A DNA stretch of 64,000 nt from contig NZ_SMFM01000007.1 of the NCBI RefSeq assembly GCF_004349085.1, forward strand, positions 124,001 to 188,000. The letters are read 5' to 3'. The stretch's first letter is position 1; the number at the start of each line of letters is the position of its first letter. The position numbers and the translations under genes are program-made. The DNA comes from Flavobacterium caseinilyticum (GTDB lineage Bacteria; Bacteroidota; Bacteroidia; Flavobacteriales; Flavobacteriaceae). The notes beneath the pieces are model-generated. The model saw nothing but the letters and a program-made list of their open reading frames with translations. It searched no databases and had not been told where the DNA came from. This document shows, one piece after another, positions 15,089-23,291 of this stretch.

Positions 15089-17425
15089 TTATCCAATAAT
15101 ATCCAATTTCGCAAAACGCAAAAGCAATTTTTTTATTCCGCCAACTTCAAATTTGATTTCGGCTTTTTTGTCTGCTCCCACTCCTTCAAGGTTTAAAACT
15201 TCACCTTTTCCAAAACGTTCGTGCATCACTATATTACCGGCAACCAGTTTGTTATCAAATAAGTTAGCACTTCCTGTAGCGACATTATTGCTAACAGGCT
15301 TCAATTTACGAATATTTATCTCTGCTTTTGGTTCATTATCTGAACTATATTTTGTCGGAGGAGTTCCATTAGCTGGTTTTGCAAGACGCAATTTGGATTT
15401 ATCCACATCTCCAAAAATATCACTATCAATCATTGGCTTGTATCTGTAATTATTTTCAGGAGGTGTCATATATTCCAAATACTGACTGTCGATTTCCTCA
15501 ATAAAACGGGATGGTTCGCTATCGGTCAATTTTCCCCAACGGTAGCGTGATTGTGCATACGTCAAATAGGCTTGGTGCTCAGCACGGGTTAAAGCCACAT
15601 AAAACAAGCGGCGTTCTTCTTCGAGTTCACTTCTGGTGCTCATACTCATGGCGCTTGGAAACAAATCTTCTTCCATTCCTACCACAAAAACATGTGGAAA
15701 CTCCAATCCTTTTGCCAAGTGAATGGTCATCAATGCCACACGATCTTCATCACTGGTATCTTTGTCTAAATCGGTTGCCAGAGCCACATCCTCCATAAAT
15801 TCAGATAAGGCGCCACGGGCTCCATCTACTTCTTTTTGGCCGTCCGTGAAATCCTTAATACCGTTTAATAACTCCTCAATATTCTGAATTTTAGCCATTC
15901 CTTCCGGAGTAGCATCTTTCTTTAATTCCTGAATTAATCCTGTTTTTTTGGCAACATGATCAGCAAGATAAAACGCATCCTGATTTTCATTTATAGCCTG
16001 AAAACTCTGAATCATCGTAACAAAATCGAGTAGTTTTTGCTTAGTTCCCGAATTCAGTTTTAAATCAATTCGTTCTATGTTTTGCATTACTTCAAAAATC
16101 GAACGCTTGTAGTGATTGGCGGCAATAGTCAGTTTTTCGATCGTTGTATTCCCGATTCCACGTGCCGGATAATTAATCACCCGTACCAACGCTTCTTCAT
16201 CTTTTGGATTAATAACCAATCGCAAATAACACAAAACATCTTTCACTTCTTTTCTTTGGTAAAAAGACAGTCCACCATAAATTCGGTACGGAATATCTCT
16301 TTTTCTCAGCGCATCTTCCATCGCACGGGATTGCGCATTGGTACGATACAAAATAGCAAAAGCACCATTAGGCAACTGATTCTGCATTTTTTGTTCCCAA
16401 ATGGTACTTGCCACAAATCGGCCTTCTTCATTATCTGTTAAACTGCGGTGGACTTTTATCTTTGGACCAAAATCATTCGCAGTCCAAACTATTTTGTCCA
16501 GTTTTACTTTATTTTTATCAATAATCGTGTTTGCCGCTTCAACAATATTCTTTGTAGAACGATAATTTTGTTCCAGTCTAAAGGTTTTCACTCCTTCATA
16601 ATCTTTCTGGAAATTTAGGATATTATTGATATTAGCACCACGAAAGGCATAGATACTTTGCGCATCATCACCAACCACACAAATATTCTGAAATTTATCA
16701 GATAAAGCCCGCACGATTAAATACTGAGAGTGATTAGTATCTTGGTACTCATCTACCAATATATAGCGAAAACGGTTTTGATATTTGGCCAGAACTTCCG
16801 GAAAACGTGTCAATAATTCATTGGTTTTTAATAATAAATCATCAAAATCCATTGCCCCTGATTTGAAACAGCGGTCGACATAATTTTGATAAATTTCACC
16901 CATTCGAGGCTTTTTAGACATCGCGTCCGCTTCTTGTATCTCCGGATTATTGAAATAGGCTTTTACGGTAATTAAACTGTTTTTGAAATTTGAAATACGG
17001 CTTAAAACCTGTTTTGGTTTGTACACATCGCGGTCCAACTGCATTTCTTTGATAATTCCGGAAATGGCTCGCAACGAATCCTGAGAATCATATATAGTAA
17101 AGTTGGAAGGATACCCAAGATGTTCGGCTTCCGAGCGTAAAATTCGGGCAAAAACCGAGTGAAATGTTCCCATCCAAAGATTTTTTGCCTCACCGGCACC
17201 TACGATATCCGAGATTCGTTTTTTCATTTCTCGGGCAGCCTTGTTGGTAAATGTAAGAGATAAGATACTGAACGCATCGATACCCTGACTCATCAAATAA
17301 GCAATTCTAATGGTCAACACCCTCGTTTTACCGGAACCAGCACCCGCAATAATTATCATGGGTCCGTCTTTTTGGAGAACGGGTTCGCGTTGGGCTTCAT
17401 TAAGTTGATCGATATATTTGTGCAT
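15089..17425 (-). CDS. uvrD: UvrD/PcrA-type ATP-dependent DNA helicase
   Basis: A superfamily 1A 3'-5' helicase for excision repair and removal of stalled forks. Visible motifs are the Q-motif LNEAQREPV, Walker A AGAGSGKTRVLT, motif II LVDEYQDTNHSQY, motif III GDDAQSIYAFRGA, motif IV FRLEQNYRS, motif V TIHLAKGLEFPHVF and motif VI VALTRAEHQAYL. A C-terminal Tudor-like tail, HERFGKGEVLNLEG, resembles the RNA-polymerase-binding tail of PcrA. I chose the Met at 17425 (778 residues) because TATTTTTG at 17456-17449 is a -7 box that would leave the upstream Met at 17461 outside the message. Confidence 0.95.
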   Translation of the reverse strand: MHKYIDQLNEAQREPVLQKDGPMIIIAGAGSGKTRVLTIRIAYLMSQGIDAFSILSLTFTNKAAREMKKRISDIVGAGEAKNLWMGTFHSVFARILRSEAEHLGYPSNFTIYDSQDSLRAISGIIKEMQLDRDVYKPKQVLSRISNFKNSLITVKAYFNNPEIQEADAMSKKPRMGEIYQNYVDRCFKSGAMDFDDLLLKTNELLTRFPEVLAKYQNRFRYILVDEYQDTNHSQYLIVRALSDKFQNICVVGDDAQSIYAFRGANINNILNFQKDYEGVKTFRLEQNYRSTKNIVEAANTIIDKNKVKLDKIVWTANDFGPKIKVHRSLTDNEEGRFVASTIWEQKMQNQLPNGAFAILYRTNAQSRAMEDALRKRDIPYRIYGGLSFYQRKEVKDVLCYLRLVINPKDEEALVRVINYPARGIGNTTIEKLTIAANHYKRSIFEVMQNIERIDLKLNSGTKQKLLDFVTMIQSFQAINENQDAFYLADHVAKKTGLIQELKKDATPEGMAKIQNIEELLNGIKDFTDGQKEVDGARGALSEFMEDVALATDLDKDTSDEDRVALMTIHLAKGLEFPHVFVVGMEEDLFPSAMSMSTRSELEEERRLFYVALTRAEHQAYLTYAQSRYRWGKLTDSEPSRFIEEIDSQYLEYMTPPENNYRYKPMIDSDIFGDVDKSKLRLAKPANGTPPTKYSSDNEPKAEINIRKLKPVSNNVATGSANLFDNKLVAGNIVMHERFGKGEVLNLEGVGADKKAEIKFEVGGIKKLLLRFAKLDIIG

Positions 17426-17448
17426 GGAAATTTTTGAATTATTGTATG

Positions 17449-17456
17449 CAAAAATA
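17449..17456 (-). promoter_or_regulatory. -7 box for the UvrD helicase gene
   Basis: TATTTTTG read on the minus strand matches TAnnTTTG, 24 bases upstream of the chosen ATG. No TTG -33 box was found at normal spacing. It supports the shorter start. Confidence 0.4.
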
Positions 17457-17461
17457 AGCAT

Positions 17462-17765
17462 TAAAGATGTAAAATTATACTTTTATATGAAGCTAAAAAA
17501 CCATTCTTTATTTGTTGAACCAAATGAGAAATATCAGTTCGTTTATGCACTTTTTTTAGCACTATATTCTATTATAAACAGTCCTTAATTTTAAACCTAT
17601 AAGTCATTTAAATTAAAGAAACTGATTTTTCAAAAAATTGATATTAGTGCGAATATATGTTAAATCGCTCTTTGTAAAGTTGTGTTTTGTCAAAATGAAG
17701 TATTGGTTTTTCTTGTCTTAATTCAAATTAAAAACTGATATGACTTATATGTTTAACACCTGTAT
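17462..17765. other. Intergenic region between the helicase and TauE genes
   Basis: This stretch of 304 bases is very AT-rich. No coding frame of credible composition, RNA gene or strong hairpin was seen. It contains the 5' upstream side of the helicase gene and the tail of the leftward TauE gene. Confidence 0.5.
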
Positions 17766-18533
17766 TCATTTAAAAAACACATCGTACGCAAAACGGATTA
17801 AAGTCCCTACAACCACAACCAAAAAGAAAATCCGAATAAAACTATTTCCTTTATTAATGGCCAGTTTTGCACCAATCCAACCGCCCAAAGCATTGCTGGC
17901 AGCCATTGGCAAGGCAATTGCCCAAATGATTTTTCCTTTTAAAATAAACAAACAAATAGAACCGAAATTTGTCGCCAGATTCACCATTTTAGCATTTGCG
18001 GAAGCGTGCAAAAAATCGAAACCCATAATGGCAATAAATGCCACGACCAAAAAACTTCCTGTTCCCGGTCCGATAAATCCATCGTATAAACCAACTACAA
18101 AACTGATTCCAATCGCATTCCATATTTGGGTTCTCGGAGAATGATTTTTTTCAATGTGTTGTCCAAAATTTTTCTTAGCATAGGTATAAATCACTAAAAA
18201 CGAAAGAACGACCAACAATAACGGTTTCATGAAATCATTGCTCACATAAGTCAATAAAGTGGAACCCAAAAATGCCGAAGGAAATGCCAAAAGCATCATA
18301 ATCGACAATAGTTTCCAATTCATATCCACTTTTTTCAGATACTGGTATGCTGCAAAGGAAGTGCCGCTAAAAGCAGGAACTTTCAAGGTTCCAATTACGG
18401 TTGCAACTGGTAAAGTAGGTAATAAAATCAGTCCCATAGGTGTTTGTATTAATCCGCCACCGCCCACAATTGCATCAATAAATCCTGCAGCAAAGGCCGC
18501 TAAACAAAGTAAAACTAAAACGTACGTTTCCAT
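17766..18533 (-). CDS. TauE/SafE family membrane permease (sulfite exporter family)
   Basis: A polytopic inner-membrane protein of 255 residues with about eight hydrophobic segments. Family signs are the opening AAFAAGFIDAIVGGGGLIQTP, the internal repeat GLYDGFIGPGTGSFLVVAFI (about 140-159) and ANAKMVNLATNFGS. Members move sulfur-containing or organic anions. The substrate here is unknown. A -7 box TATTTTTG lies at 18573-18566 on the minus strand. Confidence 0.92.
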   Translation of the reverse strand: METYVLVLLCLAAFAAGFIDAIVGGGGLIQTPMGLILLPTLPVATVIGTLKVPAFSGTSFAAYQYLKKVDMNWKLLSIMMLLAFPSAFLGSTLLTYVSNDFMKPLLLVVLSFLVIYTYAKKNFGQHIEKNHSPRTQIWNAIGISFVVGLYDGFIGPGTGSFLVVAFIAIMGFDFLHASANAKMVNLATNFGSICLFILKGKIIWAIALPMAASNALGGWIGAKLAINKGNSFIRIFFLVVVVGTLIRFAYDVFFK

Positions 18534-18629
18534 TATATTAATTTAAATATTCCTGTTACGGTAGACAAAAATACTATTCGGATCGGTTTATTGCTATTAA
18601 ATAGATATAGATTTGTACTCGAAAAAGTA

Positions 18630-18637
18630 TATTTTTG
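18630..18637 (+). promoter_or_regulatory. -7 box for the DUF7935-like gene
   Basis: TATTTTTG matches TAnnTTTG and lies 21 bases before the chosen ATG. A TTTG at 18612-18615 is only 14 bases away, shorter than usual, so the -33 part is uncertain. Confidence 0.4.
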
Positions 18638-18658
18638 CTTTTAAAATTTTACATCAAA

Positions 18659-19180
18659 ATGGAATCAATAAAAATCATAGAAATTCTGGCGTACACGATA
18701 CCTTCATTAATCACCGGTGGAGTTGCCTATTACTTATTTAACGCTTATTTCAATGACCAACAAAATACAAGACGCTGGTTGTTACAAAAAGACGCCCAAA
18801 AAGACGCTTTACCTATACGCTTGCAAGCTTATGAGCGCATGGCATTGTATCTGGAACGAATTAATCCCACCAAATTATTAATTCGTATTGCACCAATTTC
18901 TAATGATAAAAACGATTATGAAAATCTTATTATTTCACAAATCGAGCAGGAATTTGAACACAATTTAGCCCAACAAATATACATGTCAGACGAATGTTGG
19001 ACGATTATTGTCACGGCAAAAAACAGTACCATTCAAATGATTCGTAAAGCAAATATTAGCGATCGTGTAAACAGTGCTGATAAACTACGGGAAGTAATTT
19101 TGAATGATTTAATGGAAAAACAATCTCCAAGTAATGCTGCTTTGGCTTACATCAAAAACGAAGTGAGTCAAATGTGGTAA
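18659..19180 (+). CDS. Conserved flavobacterial membrane-anchored protein (DUF7935-like)
   Basis: The 173-residue product has one N-terminal transmembrane segment (ILAYTIPSLITGGVAYYLF, about 8-26) and a helical cytoplasmic remainder with LPIRLQAYERMALYLERINP and QIEQEFEHNLAQQIYMS. From memory it resembles a family annotated DUF7935 in flavobacteria, with no known function. I chose the ATG at 18659 because the -7 box TATTTTTG at 18630-18637 overlaps an upstream in-frame ATG at 18635, which would not be transcribed. It stands alone between divergent and convergent neighbours. Confidence 0.75.
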   Translation: MESIKIIEILAYTIPSLITGGVAYYLFNAYFNDQQNTRRWLLQKDAQKDALPIRLQAYERMALYLERINPTKLLIRIAPISNDKNDYENLIISQIEQEFEHNLAQQIYMSDECWTIIVTAKNSTIQMIRKANISDRVNSADKLREVILNDLMEKQSPSNAALAYIKNEVSQMW

Positions 19181-19205
19181 ACTTATGACGTTAAAAAAAA
19201 ACTAA

Positions 19206-19257
19206 AATTCACTAATTTCATCAGGGATAATCTTTTAAAATTAGTGAATTAGCGGTT
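19206..19257. repeat. AATTAGCGGT palindromic repeat, copy 1
   Basis: AATTCACTAATTT on the left pairs with AAATTAGTGAATT on the right, around a centre containing GGGATAATCTTTT. An unpaired AGCGGTT follows. The second copy at 23213-23274 has the same right arm and a complete left arm, so this copy has lost the outer ACCGCT. It lies between convergent genes and may act as a bidirectional terminator. Confidence 0.6.
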
Positions 19258-19282
19258 ATTAAATCCTCGCTAAAATCAATTC

Positions 19283-21346
19283 TTACTCTTTCAATAGTCG
19301 ATTCAATTGAAATTGCTCGGCTTCATTTAATTCCAAAACTATTCTTTCCAAAGAAACTCTCATTTCTGGATTTTTTAATAATTTTCGAATATTATCTCTC
19401 CCAAATTTCGAGAATTGCCACATATGATGTGTAGTTGCATTAACCAAATTTCCCAAAACAACATCATTTATTATTTTGAAAGCAAGCAATTTCTCCAAAG
19501 CATTTTGACGTGTATTCGCTTCGTAATCGATTGATGAATACTGTATTAATTCGGTTTCCAAAGCTCGTTTATCGATAGCATAAGCTGGCGTTGACAAGGC
19601 CAATGTGAGCCACAATGTTCGTAAATTATAATCATTAAAACCCATCCAGGTTTTTGATTTATCCAAATATTGAATGCGTTGTTCCGGAAAATTACTCCAT
19701 AAATTATACAGCGCAATTTCTTGTGTTTGATACGATTTATCCCCTAATAAAGTTTCATATTGCGTTCTGAAACTCTCTGGAATTTCATTCAATGATGCAG
19801 CAACCGTTTGGCGCAATTGCACATTTTTAGTTTCTAAAGCTAAAATAAAAAGACTCTTTTTATCCTCCCATTTTTCATTTTTCACTTGATTCAGAATCGT
19901 TTCTTTTACCGAAAAATAAACATCAGATTGCATTGTTTTTTCCAAAAAATCTCTTTTCTCTAACAACGGTTTGTTTTTTAATTTATCAACTTCAAATAGG
20001 ATCTGAATCGATTTATTATTAAGTAATAAACTATTGGCTTGTTGCGTATTGAAAACGGTAGTCTCAAGCCATACTTTACTAAAATTAGCCAAATCATATC
20101 TTGATATTTTCCTGATTTCAGCAAAGAAATCCTCAGTATTCACATTCTGAAATGCATGTTTTTTCAAATACTTTTTCACCGCTTTTTTAAATGCCTTATC
20201 TCCTATTTCTTCATGTAAAACAAAAAGTGCCCAAGCTCCTTTTTGGTAAAAAGTCAACGAACTGGCTTTAGCATTCAAAACAGGAATGGTATCCGTTCGG
20301 GAAGCAAATTTTAATTGTGATGCCGACTCATTTAATTTGGAATAAAAATAATCTTCTCCATAGATTTCCTTTTCGGCCAGCAACGCATAATAGGTAGCAA
20401 AACCTTCCTGCAACCAATGGTGTTTTCCGCTTTCGGCAGTGACTAAATTTCCAAACCACTGATGCGCTAATTCATGTGCATTTACATTTGTGTAACTTCT
20501 GTCCTCAAAACCTGTGGAATCGACCACATAACGCGTGTTGAAAAGCGTTGCTGATGTATTTTCCATTCCGGCGTACAAGAAATCCCGAACGGGCACTTGT
20601 TTATAAATACCCCAAGGATACTTTACTCCTATTTCTTTTTCTAAAAAATCAAACATCGTTTTAGAACCGCGATACGTTGGGTCAAATTTGGTAACGTCTT
20701 TTGGTTCCAAATACATTTCTAATGGAATTCCCGACTTTGATTTATGGATGTTTTTTTCAAATTTTCCGATGGCAAGCATCAATAAATAGGAACTCATTGG
20801 TTTTTGCATTTGATATTGCCAAAGCGAAAGTCCATCAAGTCCTGATTTAAATTTCAAAATTCCATTTGAAATTACCTGATACTCGTTATTGCATACAATA
20901 TTCAAATTAAAAACCACTTTTTCATTCACATCATCAAAGCTCGGAAACCAATGGCTGGTGTATTTTCCTTGTCCTTGTGTCCAAATTTGTACATTATCAT
21001 TTGCTTCTGAACCAACGAAATAAATAGTTTGTTTTGGCTTTGCCAAATACTGAAAAGTCAGATTATTTTTTCCTTTTTTAAACGGAAAAATAATTTGCAA
21101 TTGTTTTTGTGTATTGTTATAATTAACCGATTTTCCGTTCAATTTCAAATTAGAAAATTCCATATTTTGAGCATCAATTTTAATGGTATCAATGGATTTC
21201 AAAACGTCAAAATCATAATCAACATCTCCAGAAACTGATTTTTCAATTGGATTTACGGTAATTTTTCCGAGAACCGATTTAAAATTAACAAATTGGGTTT
21301 GTTGGGCAAACGTGAACGTGGAAATAAAAAAGAATAGATATTTCAT
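19283..21346 (-). CDS. Secreted M1-family metallopeptidase (aminopeptidase N-like)
   Basis: A zinc aminopeptidase of 687 residues. An export signal MKYLFFFISTFTFAQQ starts at the chosen ATG. The N-terminal beta domain is followed by the exopeptidase signature region YAGMENTSATLF (the GAMEN-like loop) and the zinc site HELAHQW with the third ligand Glu in WLQEGFATYYA (about residues 288-312). The HEAT-like C-terminal region is short. No T9SS sorting domain is evident. The start at 21346 overlaps the stop of the upstream RAYT gene as ATGA, which argues against the longer frame beginning 33 bases upstream. Confidence 0.9.
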   Translation of the reverse strand: MKYLFFFISTFTFAQQTQFVNFKSVLGKITVNPIEKSVSGDVDYDFDVLKSIDTIKIDAQNMEFSNLKLNGKSVNYNNTQKQLQIIFPFKKGKNNLTFQYLAKPKQTIYFVGSEANDNVQIWTQGQGKYTSHWFPSFDDVNEKVVFNLNIVCNNEYQVISNGILKFKSGLDGLSLWQYQMQKPMSSYLLMLAIGKFEKNIHKSKSGIPLEMYLEPKDVTKFDPTYRGSKTMFDFLEKEIGVKYPWGIYKQVPVRDFLYAGMENTSATLFNTRYVVDSTGFEDRSYTNVNAHELAHQWFGNLVTAESGKHHWLQEGFATYYALLAEKEIYGEDYFYSKLNESASQLKFASRTDTIPVLNAKASSLTFYQKGAWALFVLHEEIGDKAFKKAVKKYLKKHAFQNVNTEDFFAEIRKISRYDLANFSKVWLETTVFNTQQANSLLLNNKSIQILFEVDKLKNKPLLEKRDFLEKTMQSDVYFSVKETILNQVKNEKWEDKKSLFILALETKNVQLRQTVAASLNEIPESFRTQYETLLGDKSYQTQEIALYNLWSNFPEQRIQYLDKSKTWMGFNDYNLRTLWLTLALSTPAYAIDKRALETELIQYSSIDYEANTRQNALEKLLAFKIINDVVLGNLVNATTHHMWQFSKFGRDNIRKLLKNPEMRVSLERIVLELNEAEQFQLNRLLKE

Positions 21347-22044
21347 TCTGAACTTGAATTTATGGAATCTGTATTCCAATTTTTTGGATTATTTTTTATG
21401 TAGTGATATATGGTATCGAATGAATTATAATTTCGGACGATATGATCGTGATAATTTGATTGCCAAATGGTATTTATCATTGGTTGTTCCGTTTCTTTGG
21501 TAGAGACGCACTGCAGTGCGTCTCTACGTCGTGCGTCTTTACGTCGTGCGTCATTACTATTAATTAATGTATTAATTTGTTTGGTGGTAACCGATTTAAA
21601 AATTGCAACAAACGATGATATGGAATTCGGTTTCCGGGAGAATTTTTGTGGTTTTGATTCCGAATGGGAATCAGATTCCAATTGTAGAGACGCACTGGGT
21701 AAAGACGCACTGGGTAGAGACGCACTGGGTAGAGACGCACTGCAGTGCGTCTCTACAGACGGGATAGAATTATCATTTTTTATTTCAACCAACAAATGAA
21801 TATGATTGGGCATAACAACCCAATTATGGAAAAACCAACGTTCCCTAATTACAATTGATTTCAATAATTCCGTTTCAATGATTTTCCCATTATCGTTTAG
21901 TGTCATTTTATCATCAGCAATAGTTCCAAAAATACACTCTCTATTTTGAGCCACTAACGTAATGAAATAGATAGCTTCACTGGAATAATCCCAATTTTTT
22001 AATCTATTCGATTCGGTTTGATATCTATTTTTAAATAAGGGCAT
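21343..22044 (-). CDS. REP-associated tyrosine transposase (RAYT, IS200/Y1-like) with internal repeats
   Basis: A 233-residue Y1 HUH-type protein. RAYTs process palindromic REP elements but are themselves not mobile. The core is present: FKNRYQTESNRLKNWDYSS at the start, FITLVAQNR, the HUH motif VVMPNHIHLL (His-x-His), FVAIFKSVTTKQINTLI, NYHDHIVRN, and a C-terminal helix TIYHYIKNNPKNW with the expected catalytic Tyr. Two low-complexity insertions interrupt it: SASLP repeated four times (after VETHC) and DARRK/DARRR/DALQC. Both are encoded by 15-base repeats ending in a 28-base palindrome. These replace normally variable loops, so the enzyme may still work. The gene is start-coupled to the M1 peptidase gene. 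Confidence 0.88.
   Translation of the reverse strand: MPLFKNRYQTESNRLKNWDYSSEAIYFITLVAQNRECIFGTIADDKMTLNDNGKIIETELLKSIVIRERWFFHNWVVMPNHIHLLVEIKNDNSIPSVETHCSASLPSASLPSASLPSASLQLESDSHSESKPQKFSRKPNSISSFVAIFKSVTTKQINTLINSNDARRKDARRRDALQCVSTKETEQPMINTIWQSNYHDHIVRNYNSFDTIYHYIKNNPKNWNTDSINSSSE
21500..21557. repeat. REP-like palindrome plus 15-bp tandem units inside the RAYT gene, cluster A
   Basis: A perfect 28-bp palindrome (21500-21527) has half-site GTAGAGACGCACTG. It runs directly into degenerate 15-base units GTGCGTCTCTACGTC, GTGCGTCTTTACGTC and GTGCGTCATTAC (21516-21557). The 15-base period keeps the RAYT frame and encodes D-A-R-R-K type pentapeptides. Confidence 0.92.
21684..21756. repeat. 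REP-like palindrome plus 15-bp tandem units inside the RAYT gene, cluster B
   Basis: Three 15-base units GTAGAGACGCACTGG, GTAAAGACGCACTGG and GTAGAGACGCACTGG (21684-21728) lead into the same perfect 28-bp palindrome (21729-21756). The arrangement is the mirror image of cluster A. On the coding strand it specifies S-A-S-L-P repeats. Confidence 0.92.
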
Positions 22045-22100
22045 TTAAAATGATTATGCATGATTTTCAAAGTTACAAAGGTTTCCCAAACTAATCCATC

Positions 22101-22108
22101 TAATTTTG
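22101..22108 (+). promoter_or_regulatory. -7 box for the Dph6-like gene
   Basis: TAATTTTG matches TAnnTTTG. It lies inside the upstream extension of the open frame (from 22060), so the true start must be downstream. No clear TTG -33 box was seen. Confidence 0.4.
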
Positions 22109-22143
22109 TAAGTTTACCTCCAATAATTCAGAAGATAATTACT

Positions 22144-22881
22144 TTGAAAAAGAAAGCCTTATTTAACTGGAGCAGCGGCAAAGATTCTGCGCTAGCCTTA
22201 TATAAAACCCTCCAAAATCCTGAAATTGAAATTGCCTGCTTGTTAACCAGCGTAAACAAGCAATATCAGCGTGTTTCTATGCATGGTGTTAGAGTGGAAT
22301 TATTGCAGCAGCAAGCAGAATGCATCAGATTACCACTTGAAATCATGCAAATTCCCGAAATGCCAACCATGGAAGTATATGAAAACGTTGTGCGTGAAAC
22401 ATTGGCCAAACTAAAAAGCCAAGGCATAACACATTCTATTTTTGGCGATATTTTTCTCGAAGATTTACGTAAATACCGTGAAGATAAATTGACCGAAATA
22501 GGTTTCGAAGGCGTTTTCCCGCTCTGGAAAATTCCAACTCACGAACTTATTCAGGAATTTATCAGTTTAGGTTTTAAAACGATTGTGGTTTGCGTCAATG
22601 AGCGTTTCTTGGATAAAAGCTTTGTGGGTCGTTTGATTGACCAGGATTTCATCAATGACTTACCTGAAAATGTTGATGTTTGCGGCGAAAATGGTGAATT
22701 TCATACCTTCACTTTTGATGGACCCATTTTTTCAAAACCAATTGATTTTCAAATTGGTGAAATTGTGTACCGAAAATATGAAAAACCAGAAAAACGAGGC
22801 TTCTCCGATACCGCTTGCGATACAAGTGTTTCTGATGCTTTTGATTTTGGGTTTTGGTATTGTGATTTGGTTGAAAAATAA
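22144..22881 (+). CDS. PP-loop ATPase of the diphthine--ammonia ligase (Dph6) superfamily
   Basis: An ATP-pyrophosphatase of the adenine-nucleotide alpha hydrolase fold. The PP-loop FNWSSGKDSALALYK stands near the N-terminus. It is followed by LLTSVNKQYQRVSMHGVR, GDIFLEDLRKYRE, the Dph6-like IGFEGVFPLWKIPTHEL, and PENVDVCGENGEFHTFTFDGPIF with the family ENGEFHT motif. Bacteria have no diphthamide, so the real substrate is unknown. The open frame extends upstream to an ATG at 22060, but that leader is not family-like and contains the -7 box. A TTG at 22144, giving about 245 residues starting just before KKKALFNW, is the more likely start. Confidence 0.82.
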   Translation: MKKKALFNWSSGKDSALALYKTLQNPEIEIACLLTSVNKQYQRVSMHGVRVELLQQQAECIRLPLEIMQIPEMPTMEVYENVVRETLAKLKSQGITHSIFGDIFLEDLRKYREDKLTEIGFEGVFPLWKIPTHELIQEFISLGFKTIVVCVNERFLDKSFVGRLIDQDFINDLPENVDVCGENGEFHTFTFDGPIFSKPIDFQIGEIVYRKYEKPEKRGFSDTACDTSVSDAFDFGFWYCDLVEK

Positions 22882-23291
22882 TGGATTTAAAGGTTAGAAA
22901 ATACGCCGTTTTAAGATCGAGTTAATTAATATGTTTAAAATAGAAAAAGAGCATCAAAAGTTTTTTCAACTTATGAGTACTCCTTATCAAAAGTGCTTTA
23001 TAACCCTAAAATTAACCAAAACTAAACCTTATTAAAATGTTTTTATAAGTACTTATAATTAACTTTTTAACTAAAATCGTAAAATAGTATGTTCCCTTAT
23101 TTACACAAAGATATTTTAGATTATTCTTCTTGCAAAAGGTTGCGTCAAGTCATAAATGTTTTTTTCTATGTGAAAATAGATTCTGAAACATCCTTATTTC
23201 GACTCTAAAAAAATACCGCTAATTCGCAAATTTCAAATGGATGATAACATTTAAAAATTAGCGAATTAGCGGTTGAACTAGACTTAAAGTC
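22882..23291. other. Intergenic region between the Dph6-like and DUF1697 genes
   Basis: About 410 bases, very AT-rich. It contains the second AATTAGCGGT palindrome at its right end. Two tiny open frames (34 and 39 codons, near 22931 and 23089) lack convincing composition or signals and were not called. Otherwise nothing recognisable. Confidence 0.5.
23213..23274. repeat. AATTAGCGGT palindromic repeat, copy 2
   Basis: ACCGCTAATTCGCAAATTT on the left and AAATTAGCGAATTAGCGGT on the right are near-perfect complements, flanking a centre containing GGATGATAACATTT. The right arm matches copy 1 at 19206-19257. It lies just downstream of the leftward DUF1697 gene. Confidence 0.65.

Noticed and set aside
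21500-21756. Repeat clusters as a CRISPR array
   Set aside because: The units are contiguous without unique spacers, and no cas gene is nearby. They are tandem copies plus palindromes.
21467-21799. Rightward open frame of 110 codons across the repeat clusters
   Set aside because: It is antisense to the RAYT gene. Its length comes from the palindromic, frame-neutral 15-base repeats that read open on both strands.
21343-22044. A complete IS200 element
   Set aside because: RAYT proteins lack the terminal hairpin-bounded element structure of IS200. I saw no matching ends or target duplication, and the gene overlaps the next one.
22144-22881. Naming the PP-loop protein dph6 outright
   Set aside because: Diphthamide is not made in bacteria. 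Only the superfamily is supported.
23089-23208. Frame of 39 codons in the gap after the Dph6-like gene
   Set aside because: Composition is not coding-like, there is no start context, and the peptide shows no recognisable feature.
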